This document shows positions 1 through 11,326 of a stretch of DNA of 64,000 nt, one piece after another (positions within the stretch are counted from its first letter, which is position 1; the number at the start of each line of letters is the position of its first letter). Where the stretch lies: contig NW_020194517.1 of NCBI RefSeq assembly GCF_002865645.1, forward strand, positions 868,001 through 932,000, in the 5' to 3' direction. The notes under the pieces are model-generated. The model saw nothing but the letters and a program-made list of their open reading frames with translations. It was not told the origin of the DNA and did not search any database. The DNA comes from Hyaloscypha bicolor E (Eukaryota; Ascomycota; Leotiomycetes; Helotiales; Hyaloscyphaceae). The position numbers and the translations under genes are program-made.

Positions 1-82
1 GTTTGCAGGTACTAACCGATTCACCTCGGCCTTCATAGAAGGCGCGGACAGTCGCGTCAAGCTCTTCAATGGTTGGAGCCAT
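1..82 (-). CDS. xpo1: Exportin-1 (CRM1) N-terminus, partial
   Basis: Only the first coding exon (17-82) is inside the window. It encodes 22 residues beginning MAPTIEELDATVRAFYEGRG and ends at a GTTAGT donor (positions 16-11 on the minus strand); the rest of the gene lies beyond the left edge. The short helix-forming start with LDATVRAFYEGRG matches what I know of the N-terminus of filamentous fungal Crm1/Xpo1, the karyopherin that exports NES-bearing cargo through the nuclear pore with Ran-GTP. The intron falls between codons. Identification rests on 22 residues, so another importin-beta-family protein is possible. Confidence 0.55.
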   Translation of the reverse strand, partial: MAPTIEELDATVRAFYEGRGESVSTCK

Positions 83-823
83 CTTCGCAGCTTGATCTCA
101 AGGTATGGGACCTGTTCCGGCGGCGATAGATCGATCCTCGCTTCGAGTGTGCTTTAGTACAGCTCGCGCTGGCAGGAAGAGTCTTCTCGAGAGCACGGGT
201 TGGTTGTTGAAGGAGTTGTATGAAGTTGATGGCAAGTAGGAGTTGGTCCCAGCCTTCGAGATTGACCCCTCCACGCACCAGCATCTGTCGGCGACGTTTT
301 GCTGCCGCGTCGGCTACCGTATTTATACACTAAATCGAATTAGGTGACCGACAACCGACCACCAACCTCGTCTCAAATATTTAAATCGCCGAGAAATGAT
401 CTTCTCTTTATATTTACTTTCCAAACGTATGGTGCAGCTACTGTGATGTTCGTCTGTAAAGCGTCTCATTCAGAGGAATGCTCCTGACTAGTCGTCTTTC
501 ATTGTGTGTTGTCACATATTTCAGTCCATCGCTTCATTGGCTCTGGAGATGGAAAGACGTGGTCCACTGAAAAAAATGAAATTGCTTTCCAGCACATCTA
601 TGCTTTAAAATATTTATGTACAAGAACTATTCCTCTCATAGAGTTTCATTGACAACAACACCTGGGATTAAGTAATCCCATTCGCTGGGTCTACCTCCGT
701 ACATTAAACTCCCTGTGCCAAATGCCAGCAGCAACGAAAGAGCATCGTCCCTGAATACCATTTTTGGGCCCGATCCGGCCCGATCCGGCCCGCATATCCC
801 TCCTCCCCAAACTCAAAGGCTTC
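83..823. other. Intergenic region with one tandem decamer
   Basis: This stretch should hold the 5' untranslated region and promoter of the exportin gene on the right side of its start and the 3' flank of the small GPI-type gene. The only local structure I see is an exact tandem decamer CGATCCGGCC at 771-780 and 781-790. No convincing gene; open frames here lack homology and splice signals. Confidence 0.4.
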
Positions 824-1229
824 TTATAGGTAGGCAACTAGAAGCCCTGAGAGAGCAGCAAGTCCGGCAACGTACTTGCTCATCTCAAGGGCGCTCATCG
901 CTCCTGAAGTCGTTTTTGGGGTAGGTGTAGGTGTAGCGACCGTAGCGGCTTTGGATGTGGTAGCTACAGCGGTTGTCGTTGGCCTGACAGAGGAAGATGT
1001 GGTGAATGTGAGGTTAGATGTTTTGTATGAAGATGAAACCACAACCGAGCTGCTGCTTGCTCGCTTCGAGGATGTCTATTCATACGATTAGTATCTATTG
1101 ACTATTGGTTCAACTCAGCTGAGGCTCGTTCCCTGCTGAGGTGGTGAGGTAGCATCTGGAGGTTCTTACAGCGTTTTGTGCCATGGTTCCGGCAGCAGCG
1201 AGGACAACGAGGAGAGATGAGACACGCAT
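824..1229 (-). CDS. Small secreted Ser/Thr-rich GPI-anchor-type protein
   Basis: Two exons (1170-1229 and 824-1075) joined by a GTAAGA donor and an AATAG acceptor give a protein of about 103 residues. It opens with a signal peptide (MRVSSLLVVLAAAGTMAQNA), followed by a Ser/Thr-rich stretch with the run TPTPTPK, and ends in a small-residue segment plus a hydrophobic tail (VAGLAALSGLLVAYL) with no charged residue after it. This is the layout of a GPI-anchored cell-wall or plasma-membrane protein, with a possible omega site near SGAMSA. No cysteine pattern or catalytic domain is visible, so no enzymatic role is proposed. The start was chosen because it places a clean signal peptide right before the splice site. 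Confidence 0.6.
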
Positions 1230-1896
1230 ATTGAAGGATGAGATGTGGTAGATTTTGCGTGAATGATATGATGTAGTTTGGAGAAAATTTGGTAAGCAAA
1301 GAGAGGATATTGAATGGCTGCGTTGATTGAGGAGAGTGTCCTTATACCTGCACAGGAAAGCCGCCAATAAATACACTTCGCTACCATGTTGCGAACAAAA
1401 CGCTAACAGCATGCCTTTTGCCACAAGCGGATCAAACTAATCATTTGGGCTTCGAATTGTGAATCATCAATTAAAGCTATCGATGAGCTATCGATGAGCA
1501 GAATTTTACAGTTGGGCCAGATTCCCCATTCTGGCCACGGGCTGAAAGCCAGAATCAGCCTGAGTCTGTGAACAGCTGAAAGGGGTAGGGTGAAGGAAGT
1601 CGCCATCTGCAGGCTCTACCTTATAGAGCACGAGTAGCCGCTCCAGTGACATGCTTAGGCAATAAGTGCTTCTTGCATTTTGAAAAGCGGCAGGGCTTCT
1701 TTCTGCACTTCGAGGACTCGGTAATTGCGGCTGTGGCTGGGAGAAACCATAATCCAATCGGAGAAGCCTGGAGAATCTTGTTCGCAATTGCGCCAATCTA
1801 GGTTGTCATTCGGAGAACGTGGGTCTATTTACAAAGTCGCCGAGCGAGAATGTCTCTCAAAAGATTGCTTTTTAGTGCAGGCAAACCCTCTAATTT
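1230..1896. other. Intergenic region, no gene seen
   Basis: Promoter side of the small secreted protein gene and 3' flank of the aminotransferase gene. Open frames of up to 96 codons on the minus strand have no recognisable domain, signal peptide or splice partners. Confidence 0.35.
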
Positions 1897-3337
1897 TTAG
1901 GCCTTTTGGTAACCCGCCTCTGACAACCCATTCTGCAAAGCCTGGATCGCACGACCGATATCATCACGCTTGGGGTCAGTCTAGAGTAACGTAAGTCGAG
2001 AGTGACAATTTGAGAAGGTGTACGATTCTTACCACGCTTACTCCCATATGGCCAACTCTGATATATTTCGCAGCAATTTCCTTGTGTAAACCACCAGCGA
2101 ATACAACACCTTTCTTTAGCAAATTTGGTAACAATTCTGGCGCCTTCACGTTTTCTGGAAGGTAAATAGCGGTCATTCCATTGGCTTGATTTGCCGGATC
2201 CGAGGCCAGCTGCTTCAGGCCGAGGTCAGTCACAGCCTCTTTAATTTTCTGCGAGGCTGCTCTGTGTGCCGCAAAGCGTTCGGCCAATGGCTTTGAAAGG
2301 ATCTGAGTCAAAGACGTGTGGAGAGCGTGGATCAGTTGTGGTGAGGGAGTGGCAAAGTACGAGGCTTTCTTCGCTTCGTAGTTTTGCATAACTATTGAAA
2401 TCAGCCCCTCCCTACGGAGAATTTAGATTGGACTTACTAGGCAACCAATTCTTGAAAGAAGCGAAGTAAGACCCAGGAGGGGTCTTCCTGGCCTGGAACG
2501 TCTTAATTGCTCGGCCGCTGTACATCGAAATGGACAGCCCAGCGGGGCAACCGATTGCTTTTTGGCTTGCGGTGATCACGCCATCGAGTTGCCATTTGTC
2601 GAATTCAATCTCCTCGGATCCAATACTACAGACACCATCCACTATCACGAGCGTATCGGGAGAGACCCGGTGGACCATTTCTGAGAGTGCCTTCAGCTCG
2701 CTCAGGACTCCAGTCGAGGTATCAACGTGTGTAACTGTTAGCAGCTTGTATTTCTTCTCCTTCAACGCCTTCTCAATTTCCGGAAGCTGGGGCCTTGACC
2801 CAATGGATGCTTTCAGCTGTGTTGCTTGGACCCCATAAGTCTCAAAACAATCCGCAAAAGAGTCTCCAAAGTATCCGGTATGGAGCACCAACACTTCGTC
2901 CCCAGGTTCTGCCAAATTTGCCGCAACCAAGTCCCAGCCAAGAGTTCCGGAGCCTGAAATCACGAACGGTTGTGAAGAAGAGTCTTCGGTTTGGAAAAGC
3001 TTTCTCAGCATCGACAGCGTCTCGCCGAATGTTGCAACAAAGGGTGCTCCAACATGACTCTCACTGTCAACAAGTACAAGTCAGCCCCAGTTCAACCGTA
3101 GACATAAGACAAGTGCAGCGGGTGGTAGTGAAGCCTTTCATACCTGTGATGGCTCATGGATTGAAGAACGGCATCATCGAACTCAATTGGGCCCGGAATG
3201 AGCAGAGTTGGGTGATTTGGTTGACCTGACATTTTAGGCTTATCGGAACTGAATGATCTTGATTGCGTAGACGCGTTGCTGGAAATCTTCTCAATTGAAA
3301 ATGCAGTGTTGATAGGAACCGATGGTCGAGGATCCAT
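1897..3337 (-). CDS. agx1: Alanine-glyoxylate aminotransferase
   Basis: Class V PLP aminotransferase that converts glyoxylate and alanine to glycine and pyruvate. Four coding exons: 3144-3337, 2438-3063, 2033-2391 and 1897-1980. Family landmarks are LLIPGPIEFDDAVLQSM near the start, SGSGTLGWDLVAANL, the cofactor aspartate in VIVDGVCSIGSEE, the PLP lysine in TASQKAIGCPAGLS and the NWLPIMQNYEAKK segment across a splice site. From the ATG at 3232 the protein has 385 residues, the usual fungal length. An in-frame ATG at 3337 adds 35 residues ending SRSFSSDKPK, which resembles a mitochondrial presequence cleavage region, so two isoforms or a mitochondrial form are possible. An upstream 80-nt intron (3471-3550) probably lies in the 5' UTR. 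All splice sites are canonical. Confidence 0.9.
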
Positions 3338-4004
3338 ATGCCTCGAGATCACCGAGAGTCTTGCGAGAGGAGGAGCCAGTTTGATGGCGGGGTAGAAGGC
3401 TCGGAGAGCCAGGGTTACAAGTCTGAATGTAGTGTCCGTTCCTGCCCGATTGGACAACACAGAAAGAGATCTAGAGTAGATTAGGAATAGAAATCCCTCC
3501 TGGCTCTCGCTGACAAGGGCAGAAGTACGGGCAATGGAGAGGATACTTACAAAGGGATGTGGATCTGGGCCTCTATATGGGCCAAAAAAAAATCCACCCA
3601 AACTCCGAAGCCCGGGGGAGACCGACGCTGATCACGTGCTCGGTGGGTACTTGAAAAAGGGGCGGGGGCTGCCGTGTCCTCCCTTCGAATCTCCTCGATA
3701 TACTGTAACACTTTTCGATTTGTCTCGTAGAGAAAAAATTCACAGCTAATGCTCTCTGACGGGCATCGTGATGTTTCTTTCCATTAAGTTTTGCGGAAGG
3801 AGATCCTGCCTGTAACTTTAGGTCCTGTCCAGGCGATGCCGGCTATCCTTTGCTCCTTCCGAGTCAACAACAAGAACCTTTAGGTTCTGCTGTGACTTCA
3901 CTAGATTAATAACAATCTTCCCCTTTTATTGTACCACTTTATCTCTACCTTTTCTTCCTCTTCGATGCATCCTCCTTTCTTTTTCTGGTCATGGTGTCAC
4001 TCTC
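3338..4004. promoter_or_regulatory. Divergent promoter region agx1 / PAP2 gene
   Basis: Holds the agx1 5' UTR with a likely intron (donor GTAAGT at 3550-3545, acceptor CTAG ending at 3471). A palindromic E-box CACGTG sits at 3633-3638, which basic-helix-loop-helix factors can bind. A pyrimidine-rich tract (about 3920-3990) precedes the PAP2 start, as is common upstream of fungal start codons. Function of the E-box here is inference. Confidence 0.35.
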
Positions 4005-5378
4005 ATGATCCTGCCAGCATCTTATGCCGGTTCGCACGTCTGTCTAGCACTCATGTCTTTGATCACAACGCCCTCAAACAGTTATAGCCCCTCCCTTCGT
4101 CGCGGACATGCAATGAGAAGAGGCCGCGCCGCCTACATCCAAGTTGTCTGGTTAGAATACTTGTGCCTCTTTGTCGTCGCTGCCTTCACATTAGGCCTTT
4201 ACTGCACCCCTACGTATTACAAGGACTACCGTGTGGTCCCGATGCTACCTTCGATTACGCCGTCTGGCATATCTCAACCTTTCGGGCAGTTTCAACTCCC
4301 GCTAGAGATAAGCTATCCATTGGTAGGGGAGCCGCTCCCGACGCGTGGCTGCGCGGTGGTGGTTGTCCTCGTTCCACTTCTCGTCATAGGGATGTTTCAA
4401 ATCAAGACTTGGAGTCTTTGGGACTTCCACGCTGGGGTCGTGGGTCTATTGAAAGCTGTGGTCTCTACGTATGTCGTTATGTTTTCTCTGTCTCCACTAC
4501 TTCGAGGAGGCAACATTGACAAAGTCTCAGCTCGTTTGTCTGTACCACCCTAAAGCATTTCATTGGCGGTTTCCGGCCTTTCTACATCGAAGCGTGCAAA
4601 CCAGACTGGGATGCCATCGTGGAAGGTATCCATCAAAAGATATACCGTTTCAATGCAACACTATGCCTCGGGAATCCGAGTGATATAGACCGAGCGTATG
4701 TTCTAAATTTTCTTCTTAAACTTTGTCAAAGAATATGTTCTCACATTGAGAACAGTCTCCAGGCTTTTCCGAGCGGCCATGCTTCCAGTTCATTCGCAGC
4801 TGCAGTCTTCCTCTCCCTTTACCTCAACGCAAAGTTGAAAGTCTTTTCTGATCATGCATCACATTTCTGGGCATTCATGGTCGTGCTAACGCCCCTGATA
4901 TTGGCATCCCTCGTCTCGGGCTCAATGCTTACATCCCATGTAAGCACTCGATCCGTGAATTGCTTGGGAAAATCCATGTTCTGATAATACCCAGCAACAC
5001 CAAGCCCAAGATCTGATCTTCGGCATGATAATAGGTCTCATTCTTGGGATGCTAGCCTACCGCTCAGCCTACGCAGCGGTGTTCGATTTCCGCCTCAACC
5101 ATATTCCCCTCTTACCTTTTGCAATCAAGACTCAATACTCTCAAGATGCCGATTGCCTTCAAGATGCACAAGCCAGATTAAAAGGAGAGCAAGGTGCAGA
5201 AGATGATGAGCTGGTATTTTGGAGTTGGTGGAAACAGGCTAGCCCGAAAATTGAGGAGAAGGAAGAGGAGATGCCATGGCTGCAGAGTATCAAGTCTGTG
5301 CGAATGGCCGGGCAAGAACCAGTGTCGAAACCAAGGATGCGAAAATGCAGCCCGGAGCCAATTGTGTTGAAAGCGTAG
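4005..5378 (+). CDS. PAP2-family lipid phosphate phosphatase
   Basis: Integral-membrane phosphatase acting on phosphatidic acid, diacylglycerol pyrophosphate or related lipids. Exons 4005-4468, 4531-4695, 4756-4939 and 4995-5378 give 398 residues. Hydrophobic segments include VVWLEYLCLFVVAAFTLGLY and CAVVVVLVPLLVIGMFQI. Motif 1 is LKHFIGGFRP (KxxxxxxRP), motif 2 is FPSGHAS. Motif 3, split by the last intron, reads GSMLTSH then QHQAQD: the histidine and aspartate of the catalytic relay can be placed, but the usual arginine is absent (see findings). The tail LAYRSAYAAVFDFRLNHIPL fits the fungal PAP2 subfamily, in which motif 3 is often relaxed. The C-terminal 90 residues are hydrophilic. A start at the internal Met codons before the first membrane segment is possible. 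Confidence 0.8.
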
Positions 5379-5584
5379 GAAGATGAAGAGGGGAGAAGCA
5401 GCGTTGATTCCATGACCTTTGCGCAACTCCAGACTGGGCGTTGAGCGTAATGGAATAGAGGTTTCAAGGTGATGAAGTAAAAACGTCGTACCACAGTGTG
5501 CGGTTGGTATAGGTAGCAAATTGGAGAAATGATCCTACTGTATTGGGATAATTCTACACAAAAATAAAAAGTACACATATTCAA

Positions 5585-7189
5585 ATTGGACTATTAAAAA
5601 GAGAATTGAGTGGCTGTAGAGCGTCATCGTGCTTCAGAAGGCCGGGCATGTTGGAGAACGGCTTGGGTAGATTCATAACCAGAGCAGAGGCTGGATATTG
5701 GCGTTCTCCCGAAAGAGAGATGAATCCCTAGCTTGTCAGACGAAGGACGACGCATTCAAGAAGGATACTTACTGGTCGAAGGTTATAATGTCCCGCATGG
5801 TTGCTGTAGAATAGGGAGTCAGTAATCGCAGGATCGACAGCAGAATACATGAACATCCAAGATACTCCAATGTAGAACATGCTTTGCACGTTTACTTACT
5901 ACTTATGGTCACGAGGAAAAAGATCCAGGTACAAGTATCCAAGGAAATCTCCGCCGTTGATAGCATCTTTCCAAACACTAAAGACTATCACGTCAGGATG
6001 CCATATCATCACATGTTCCGGTCTGAATTTAGAGAACTGGTCTGCAGTTATCTTGCAAAACTGAAGGCCGAAAGCCGCGAGAAAGTCGACATCATGCCTT
6101 CTAAGAATCTTTCTAGGGAGAAGTATTCCGAGAACTTCTCCTCGTCAAAAGAATGCGTCCGTACTTTGGTGAGGTTACCGTAGTAGCTGAAATCCCAGAA
6201 ATGAAATGTTCCAGCCTCCTCAGGTACAACACCACTGGCATCTTTGCTTTTCGTGCTCTCAATATGCGCTCGTTTGAGATCCAATAACGCATCCAGTTCC
6301 ACTTTCGCAATGGGCATCAGCTTCTCTTTAATATCCTTAAGGAATGCATTGACAAAGTCTGTCGATTCCGCCATCTTCCTCTCGAGCTAGCACTCAGCGT
6401 GATTTGGGTATCCTAGGAGCCTAGCAGCTTCATCTCTTAAAATTGTTCTCTTTAACCTTGGGATGTTGTCCAGACATCTGTTGTCGTGACTAACGTATAT
6501 TCTCTGTCTTACTGCTCCACTCCTAACGAAGCGCAACGCATGATCAAAATGGGGTTTCTTAAAGGAAGCCAAACTTTGCCGGGATGCTCCCCATCTCCGA
6601 CCTTTAATGAAGTTAGAGATTCCATAGGCAATCCGTCAAGTTCTTGAACCCTAAGCCATACCCCAGTACTTGTATTGAGAGATTTAAGATATGCAACACT
6701 CAACTCCCGAAGCTCTGTCTGAATTTGAGTAAAACGACATCGGTTTAAACCCTCCTCAATTCCCAAACCATTGTCCAAAAATGCTTGATGCATTCGGCCC
6801 AGATAGAACAGGGACTCTGGATCCAACAACTCCTTTCTTCGAACCACAGCGTCGACAAGCTGGAAGAGATCTTCTCGCATCAAGAACTGAGAATCAAAAC
6901 CACCAATAAGTGCTTCAAATAAATTGCTAGCGTTACGCAGTTCTTCAGAAGTGGATGTTGAGCTGAAGAATTTGAACAATTTCTTGAGGGCGATGGTGTG
7001 GTTGTCGTCTTTCGCAAGGGGGAGTATGACATTGTTGAAGGTGGCATCTTCTGGACGAAAATTGGCTGCAATTTCGTCCTGGAGTTTGCGTGTGTGCCCC
7101 AAAATTGAATAGATGCCAGCCAAGACGCTCGCAGGAGTGTGGTTGAAGTTCGGAGGGGTTTGCGGAGGCATTTTGAAGGTATTGGCCAT
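5585..7189 (-). pseudogene. M3 (thimet oligopeptidase-like) metallopeptidase pseudogene
   Basis: The conceptual product follows the N-terminal two thirds of a saccharolysin/thimet oligopeptidase: MREDLFQLVDAVVRRKELLD, SLTSLKVGDG, HALRFVRSG, DEAARLLGYPNHA, FHFWDFSYYGNL and HVMIWHPDVIVFSVWKDA can be read in order. The reading frame breaks at about 6565 (after HPGKVWL, one base missing), at an in-frame TAG (6387-6389, after GYPNHAE) and again near 6055. Two later introns with good splice signals are still visible (about 5815-5900 and 5735-5780), followed by SGERQYPASALVMNLPKPF and GLLKHDDALQ. Homology then ends just where the zinc-binding HExxH helix should begin. The gene therefore lost its catalytic half and carries at least three further lesions. 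An intact paralogue elsewhere in the genome is likely but unseen. Confidence 0.85.
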
Positions 7190-7917
7190 GTTGCCACTAG
7201 AGCTGAGGAAATTTTTATTTGAATCGGGTCACGAATGCAGTATAGCTGTTTGGTGTAAGCCAATTTGCACCTTGTTCCTAGACTCGGTGGGACATTGATT
7301 TATATTGACTCTTAGAGAGCGTGCCGGCAAGTCATTTCAGGAAGCTGCTCGCAGCAGACGGAACGTGAGCTGCAACATATTTCATGGCACTTGCTATGAG
7401 AGACTATCAAGCAGTTCGGCGAGACAGATCGGGATGATCCCCAGCTTTCCAGACTTGTCTGACGAGTTGATGAGGGAAGTTGGAAAGGCGATGGGTTTTG
7501 ACCCCGGAACATGCAGGCCGCGGATCCTTCTGACAAGTTGTTAGCCAACAAGATACTCTCATCGCCGGCGAACTTGATTAGGATCGGGGCAAAACCCCTA
7601 ATCGCATGCACCCGAATAGAGCGCCAGTTTCAAGATGCTTGGAAGGCAGTGTACTGCGGCCGTGGTGATGAACAAGGGCGTCGAGAGGCGATGAAAAGAA
7701 AATTGCTTTAGCCCATGGTCAGTCAAGAAGAGCAGCTGTTCTGAGATATACGCGAGGAGTACCAGTAGGTCAAGCGCTGCTTGCAGGCACACCTAAACCG
7801 GTGGCAACACAAGGGCAGCGTCTGCGATAACGATAGCAATGTCCTCCCACTCCCACTCCCACTCTTGAACATCCACCTTCGTACTCATGAATCCTCCATC
7901 CATCACTTTGTACCTCA
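7190..7917. other. Intergenic region with a broken coding-like stretch
   Basis: On the plus strand a coding-like frame around 7440-7500 (FPDLSDELMREVGKAMGFDP) continues after a one- or two-base shift into MQAADPSDKLLANKILSSPA and on to a stop at 7709-7711 (QFQDAWKAVYCGRGDE). The join across frames looks like decayed coding sequence, but I do not recognise the family. A tandem CCCACT hexamer (about 7846-7863) lies just upstream of the next gene. Confidence 0.25.
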
Positions 7918-10900
7918 ATGGCAAGCCTCGCCACTGCCTCTCCTCCTGCAAATGCCCCTGCAGAGCCTCCAGCGAAGGAGTACCGCTGCTCATGGTCGGG
8001 CTGCTCGAAATCCTTTTCCAGAGCTGAGCACCTCCACCGGCATGCCTTAAATCACGATGAGACTAAGGGCACTTTCACGTGTCAAAGATGCCAGGCCGTT
8101 TTTCGACGAAGGGATTTGCTAGGTAAGTGAGAATTTGGTCAAGACTATGACCTTTTCACGAGGGGGCCACCTTGCTCATGTGATACCCACAGATAGACAC
8201 AAGGCCCGGCATAAAGAGAAGGACGACGAAGCAGGTGGAGAGGGACTGGGGAGACTGCAGACTCGGAAGAGGCTGTGGCGGGATTCTACCGGTGCTGTAG
8301 TGACTAAACGAAGACCAGAGCATGAGAAGAGAAGTGTCTCTACTACCGCAAGCAAACGTCTGAAACTCCGGGATCATTCCTTCGAGTCAACGAATGGCTT
8401 CACAGATCAGAAAGATGTACCGATATCGCCTCCACCATCCACAGGTGAGCAGATCTCAAACAGATCAGACGCGGCTGGATCGTCAGAACTTCCTCGTGAG
8501 CCGCCGCAAGCAGACGATCTCTGGCCAACCTTGAGCGAAGATGCTATTTTGCCAGATGACAGCGCTGCTGTAGAATCCTTAGAATTTTTGTGCAATGCTT
8601 CATGGGGCTCACAGTCTCAGGAAAGCACCAGCACTGATATCCTGTACAATGACTTCTTTGCCCCAGATACTGGTGAGTAAATTACACGGTTTCGAGTCTG
8701 TCCACTAAGACCTCTGCAGCTAGTTCTTTCAATAACCCGTTTACGACACTCAGCTATTACAATTGGTTGTTTGAGAAAGAGGCCTGCCCTACACTGGGAT
8801 TTGAAAGTTCACAACCAACTAGCAACACTTCGATTTCCACGTCGGATGTTTACCCCCACTCCTCGCATGAGCAGTGTGGCAATAAAACAAATCATGTGGA
8901 ACTGCCGCGCTCTTCTGGTATAATCAGTCAAACATTCAAGCAACCGGATCTCGGATTCGAAATGCCCGGAACTTCCTCTCACTTCACAAGGCGTTCCTTT
9001 TCACAAGAGTCAATGAGCCCAGAGACATCTGCAGCAAATCAAATTTTAGCTCTTTCGCAAATGGCTGGAACTAATATGGCCGCCAGCCTTGGGTATCCCA
9101 GTACTGGGTTCTCTTCCCTAAGACCGAATCAAATCCAAAGGAATGGTCTGGATTATCTCCTTACACCCATAACTTCGGGGTCAAGTTATGAGACGGACAA
9201 CAATTTTGATCGATTCAAGCAGATCAGAAAGCGCCCAGCCATGGACGAAGCTGCTCGGCAAGGTGTTCTAAGTTTGATCGATCGAGGTCGTCCTAAAGTA
9301 CCAGATGGGCTGGAGATAACCAGAGACCACCCTCTGCTATCTCTCTCAGTCTTGCAGGAGTATTGTGATCTATATTTCACCCGATTCAACATCTCGTACC
9401 CGCTCCTCCACCAAGCAACATTTAGTCCATCTGGCGTTGACCCGTTACTTTTGACTTCAGTACTTCTACTTGGTGCCACCTACAGCGATAGAGAATCACA
9501 TCTATTCGCCATCTGCGTGCACGATATCATGCGTGCTCAAATTCTTGGTAGTCCAGATTTCACAACTCGGCCGCCATTATGGATTCTGGAGACTATCCTG
9601 TTGGTCGAGTGTTTTGGGAAGTCTAGGGCCGGCCAGCTGCAGCATGACATGTCACACCTATTCCATGGCCTCCTCATCAAGTAAGTTGACTCCACATCCG
9701 AATTCGGATACTAATCCCCCGGATCCCCCTGTTTCCTGAACCGCTTCCACTAGATATTTCTAGTGAGACTCCATTGAAATTGGCATGGACTCTCCAGGCT
9801 GTGGAATTAAAACTAACGTAACAATTTAGTCTGATTCGGAGGAGCGATTGCCAATCAGCTCGCTGCCATGATCTTGAGAACAGCGAAAGGGATATTAACA
9901 CAAGATGGAAAGCTGAAGTTGATGCAGAGCAGCGAAGAAGGTTTGGCTTATCGTTATCCATTAAGCCATACTTCCATGCTAATTTACTGAGCAGACTCGC
10001 ATTACTTTGCTTTATGTGGGATACCCAACATGCTGTACTATTCTCGCAATCACTTTGCATGAATGCTGCAGAATTGAAGCTTACCCTCCCCTGGAATACG
10101 AATTTGTGGGAAGCAGAGACTGCCGAGGAATGGCATAGGCTTCACTCCCAAGAAAAGTCACAACCACCCTATCTCTCAGTCCTCAAGTCCTACTTCAATC
10201 CAGGCGCAGCAACAAGATCGTGGTCTCTCAATGCTCTCTCTCAAATATTGATCCTGCACGGCCTGATGTCAATTGCCTGGGATCTAAATAGAAGGGATCA
10301 AACCTCGCTAGGTATGTCTTGAATCATGGCGTTTCCCATCCCCTTGAATTGACCAAAGTTTAGGACTTGCGGTTGCCCAAGATGAGTCATGGCAGGCAAA
10401 AATTGGCCGCTCTTACGATACCTGGAAAACAGACTTCGATTCTTATAGCAGAGAAAAACTTCTCTCCTTGGGTGACAACGATGGATCAAAGGAAGAGTTC
10501 CAAAAATTCTGCACCGCCATTCTCGCCATATACCATGCTGCACACATCATCTTACATGCGGAAATCAATGATATGCAGATAAATGCAGGAGCAAGTCACA
10601 TCATTGGCCGACTGTAGGTGTTGGGGGAGAAGCCCTTTCCTATTTTCGACTGTTTCATGAGATTCTCCTAAGACAATGCCCTCTCTTGAAACAATCCTAA
10701 TGGAGCAATTGCTGACTAACCCGTTACCCAGAATCACAAAAACCGACCGAGAGCGGTCTCAACTTCGAGTTGAACGCTGGGCCAAAAACGGCTCTCCGGC
10801 TGCCGCTACAGCTGCCTCACATGCTGCACTAATTCTGAGAGACGGCATTCGAAAGCTCAAAAACTGGGACGTGGGACACTTCTTCTACTATCCTTGGATT

Positions 10901-11209
10901 TTATACTTGGCTACTTTGACATGTTGGACATTTCAAATTTGCACCAAGAACAACGAGGCTGGTGATGAAGTCCCAGTGAGTACAGGTGACGACGAGGAGA
11001 GTGATTGGGATTCAAGAGCTGAGATGAATGCACTTGTCAGCGCTATGGCAAGGTCCAACCTCGAAGATCTAGGCAAGGTTGCCAGCAAATACCGGATGGG
11101 AGATTTGCCCCGAATAATGGCTAAGCATCTCAGCAGCACCAGGTGGGCTGTTGTGCAAGAAGGTGTGATTGTCCTAAAGGGCCTGACAGGGAAGAGTAAA
11201 AGTAGATGA
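7918..11209 (+). CDS. C2H2 zinc-finger transcription factor with fungal_trans domain
   Basis: Seven exons (7918-8122, 8193-8672, 8720-9680, 9830-9940, 9995-10311, 10364-10613, 10732-11209) keep frame and give 933 residues. Two C2H2 fingers lie at about residues 22-74: CSWSGCSKSFSRAEHLHRH and CQRCQAVFRRRDLLDRH, the second completed across intron 1. A basic and low-complexity region with probable nuclear signals (TRKRLWRD, KRLKLRD) follows. The middle and C-terminal part (from about residue 430: LLSLSVLQEYCDLYFTRFN, FNISYPLLHQATF, LWILETILLVECFGKSR) is the fungal_trans/MHR fold of DNA-binding regulators. The fourth intron uses an atypical GTTTGG donor but is required to avoid a stop and has a good branch site. 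It is convergent with the flavin monooxygenase gene, 117 bp apart, and could regulate it or other neighbours; that is inference. Confidence 0.85.
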
Positions 11210-11326
11210 AGTAATAAGAGATCCGATATGTCTACAGATGACCACACACACATGCACGTCAACTCATAATCGTGCTCGAACCCTTTTCCCAACCCTCGGC
11301 CAATGTTCATCAACCTAACATGCGGA

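Noticed and set aside
1403..1796. Minus-strand frames of 67 and 96 codons
   Set aside because: No recognisable content, and no splice connection with the neighbouring secreted-protein gene.
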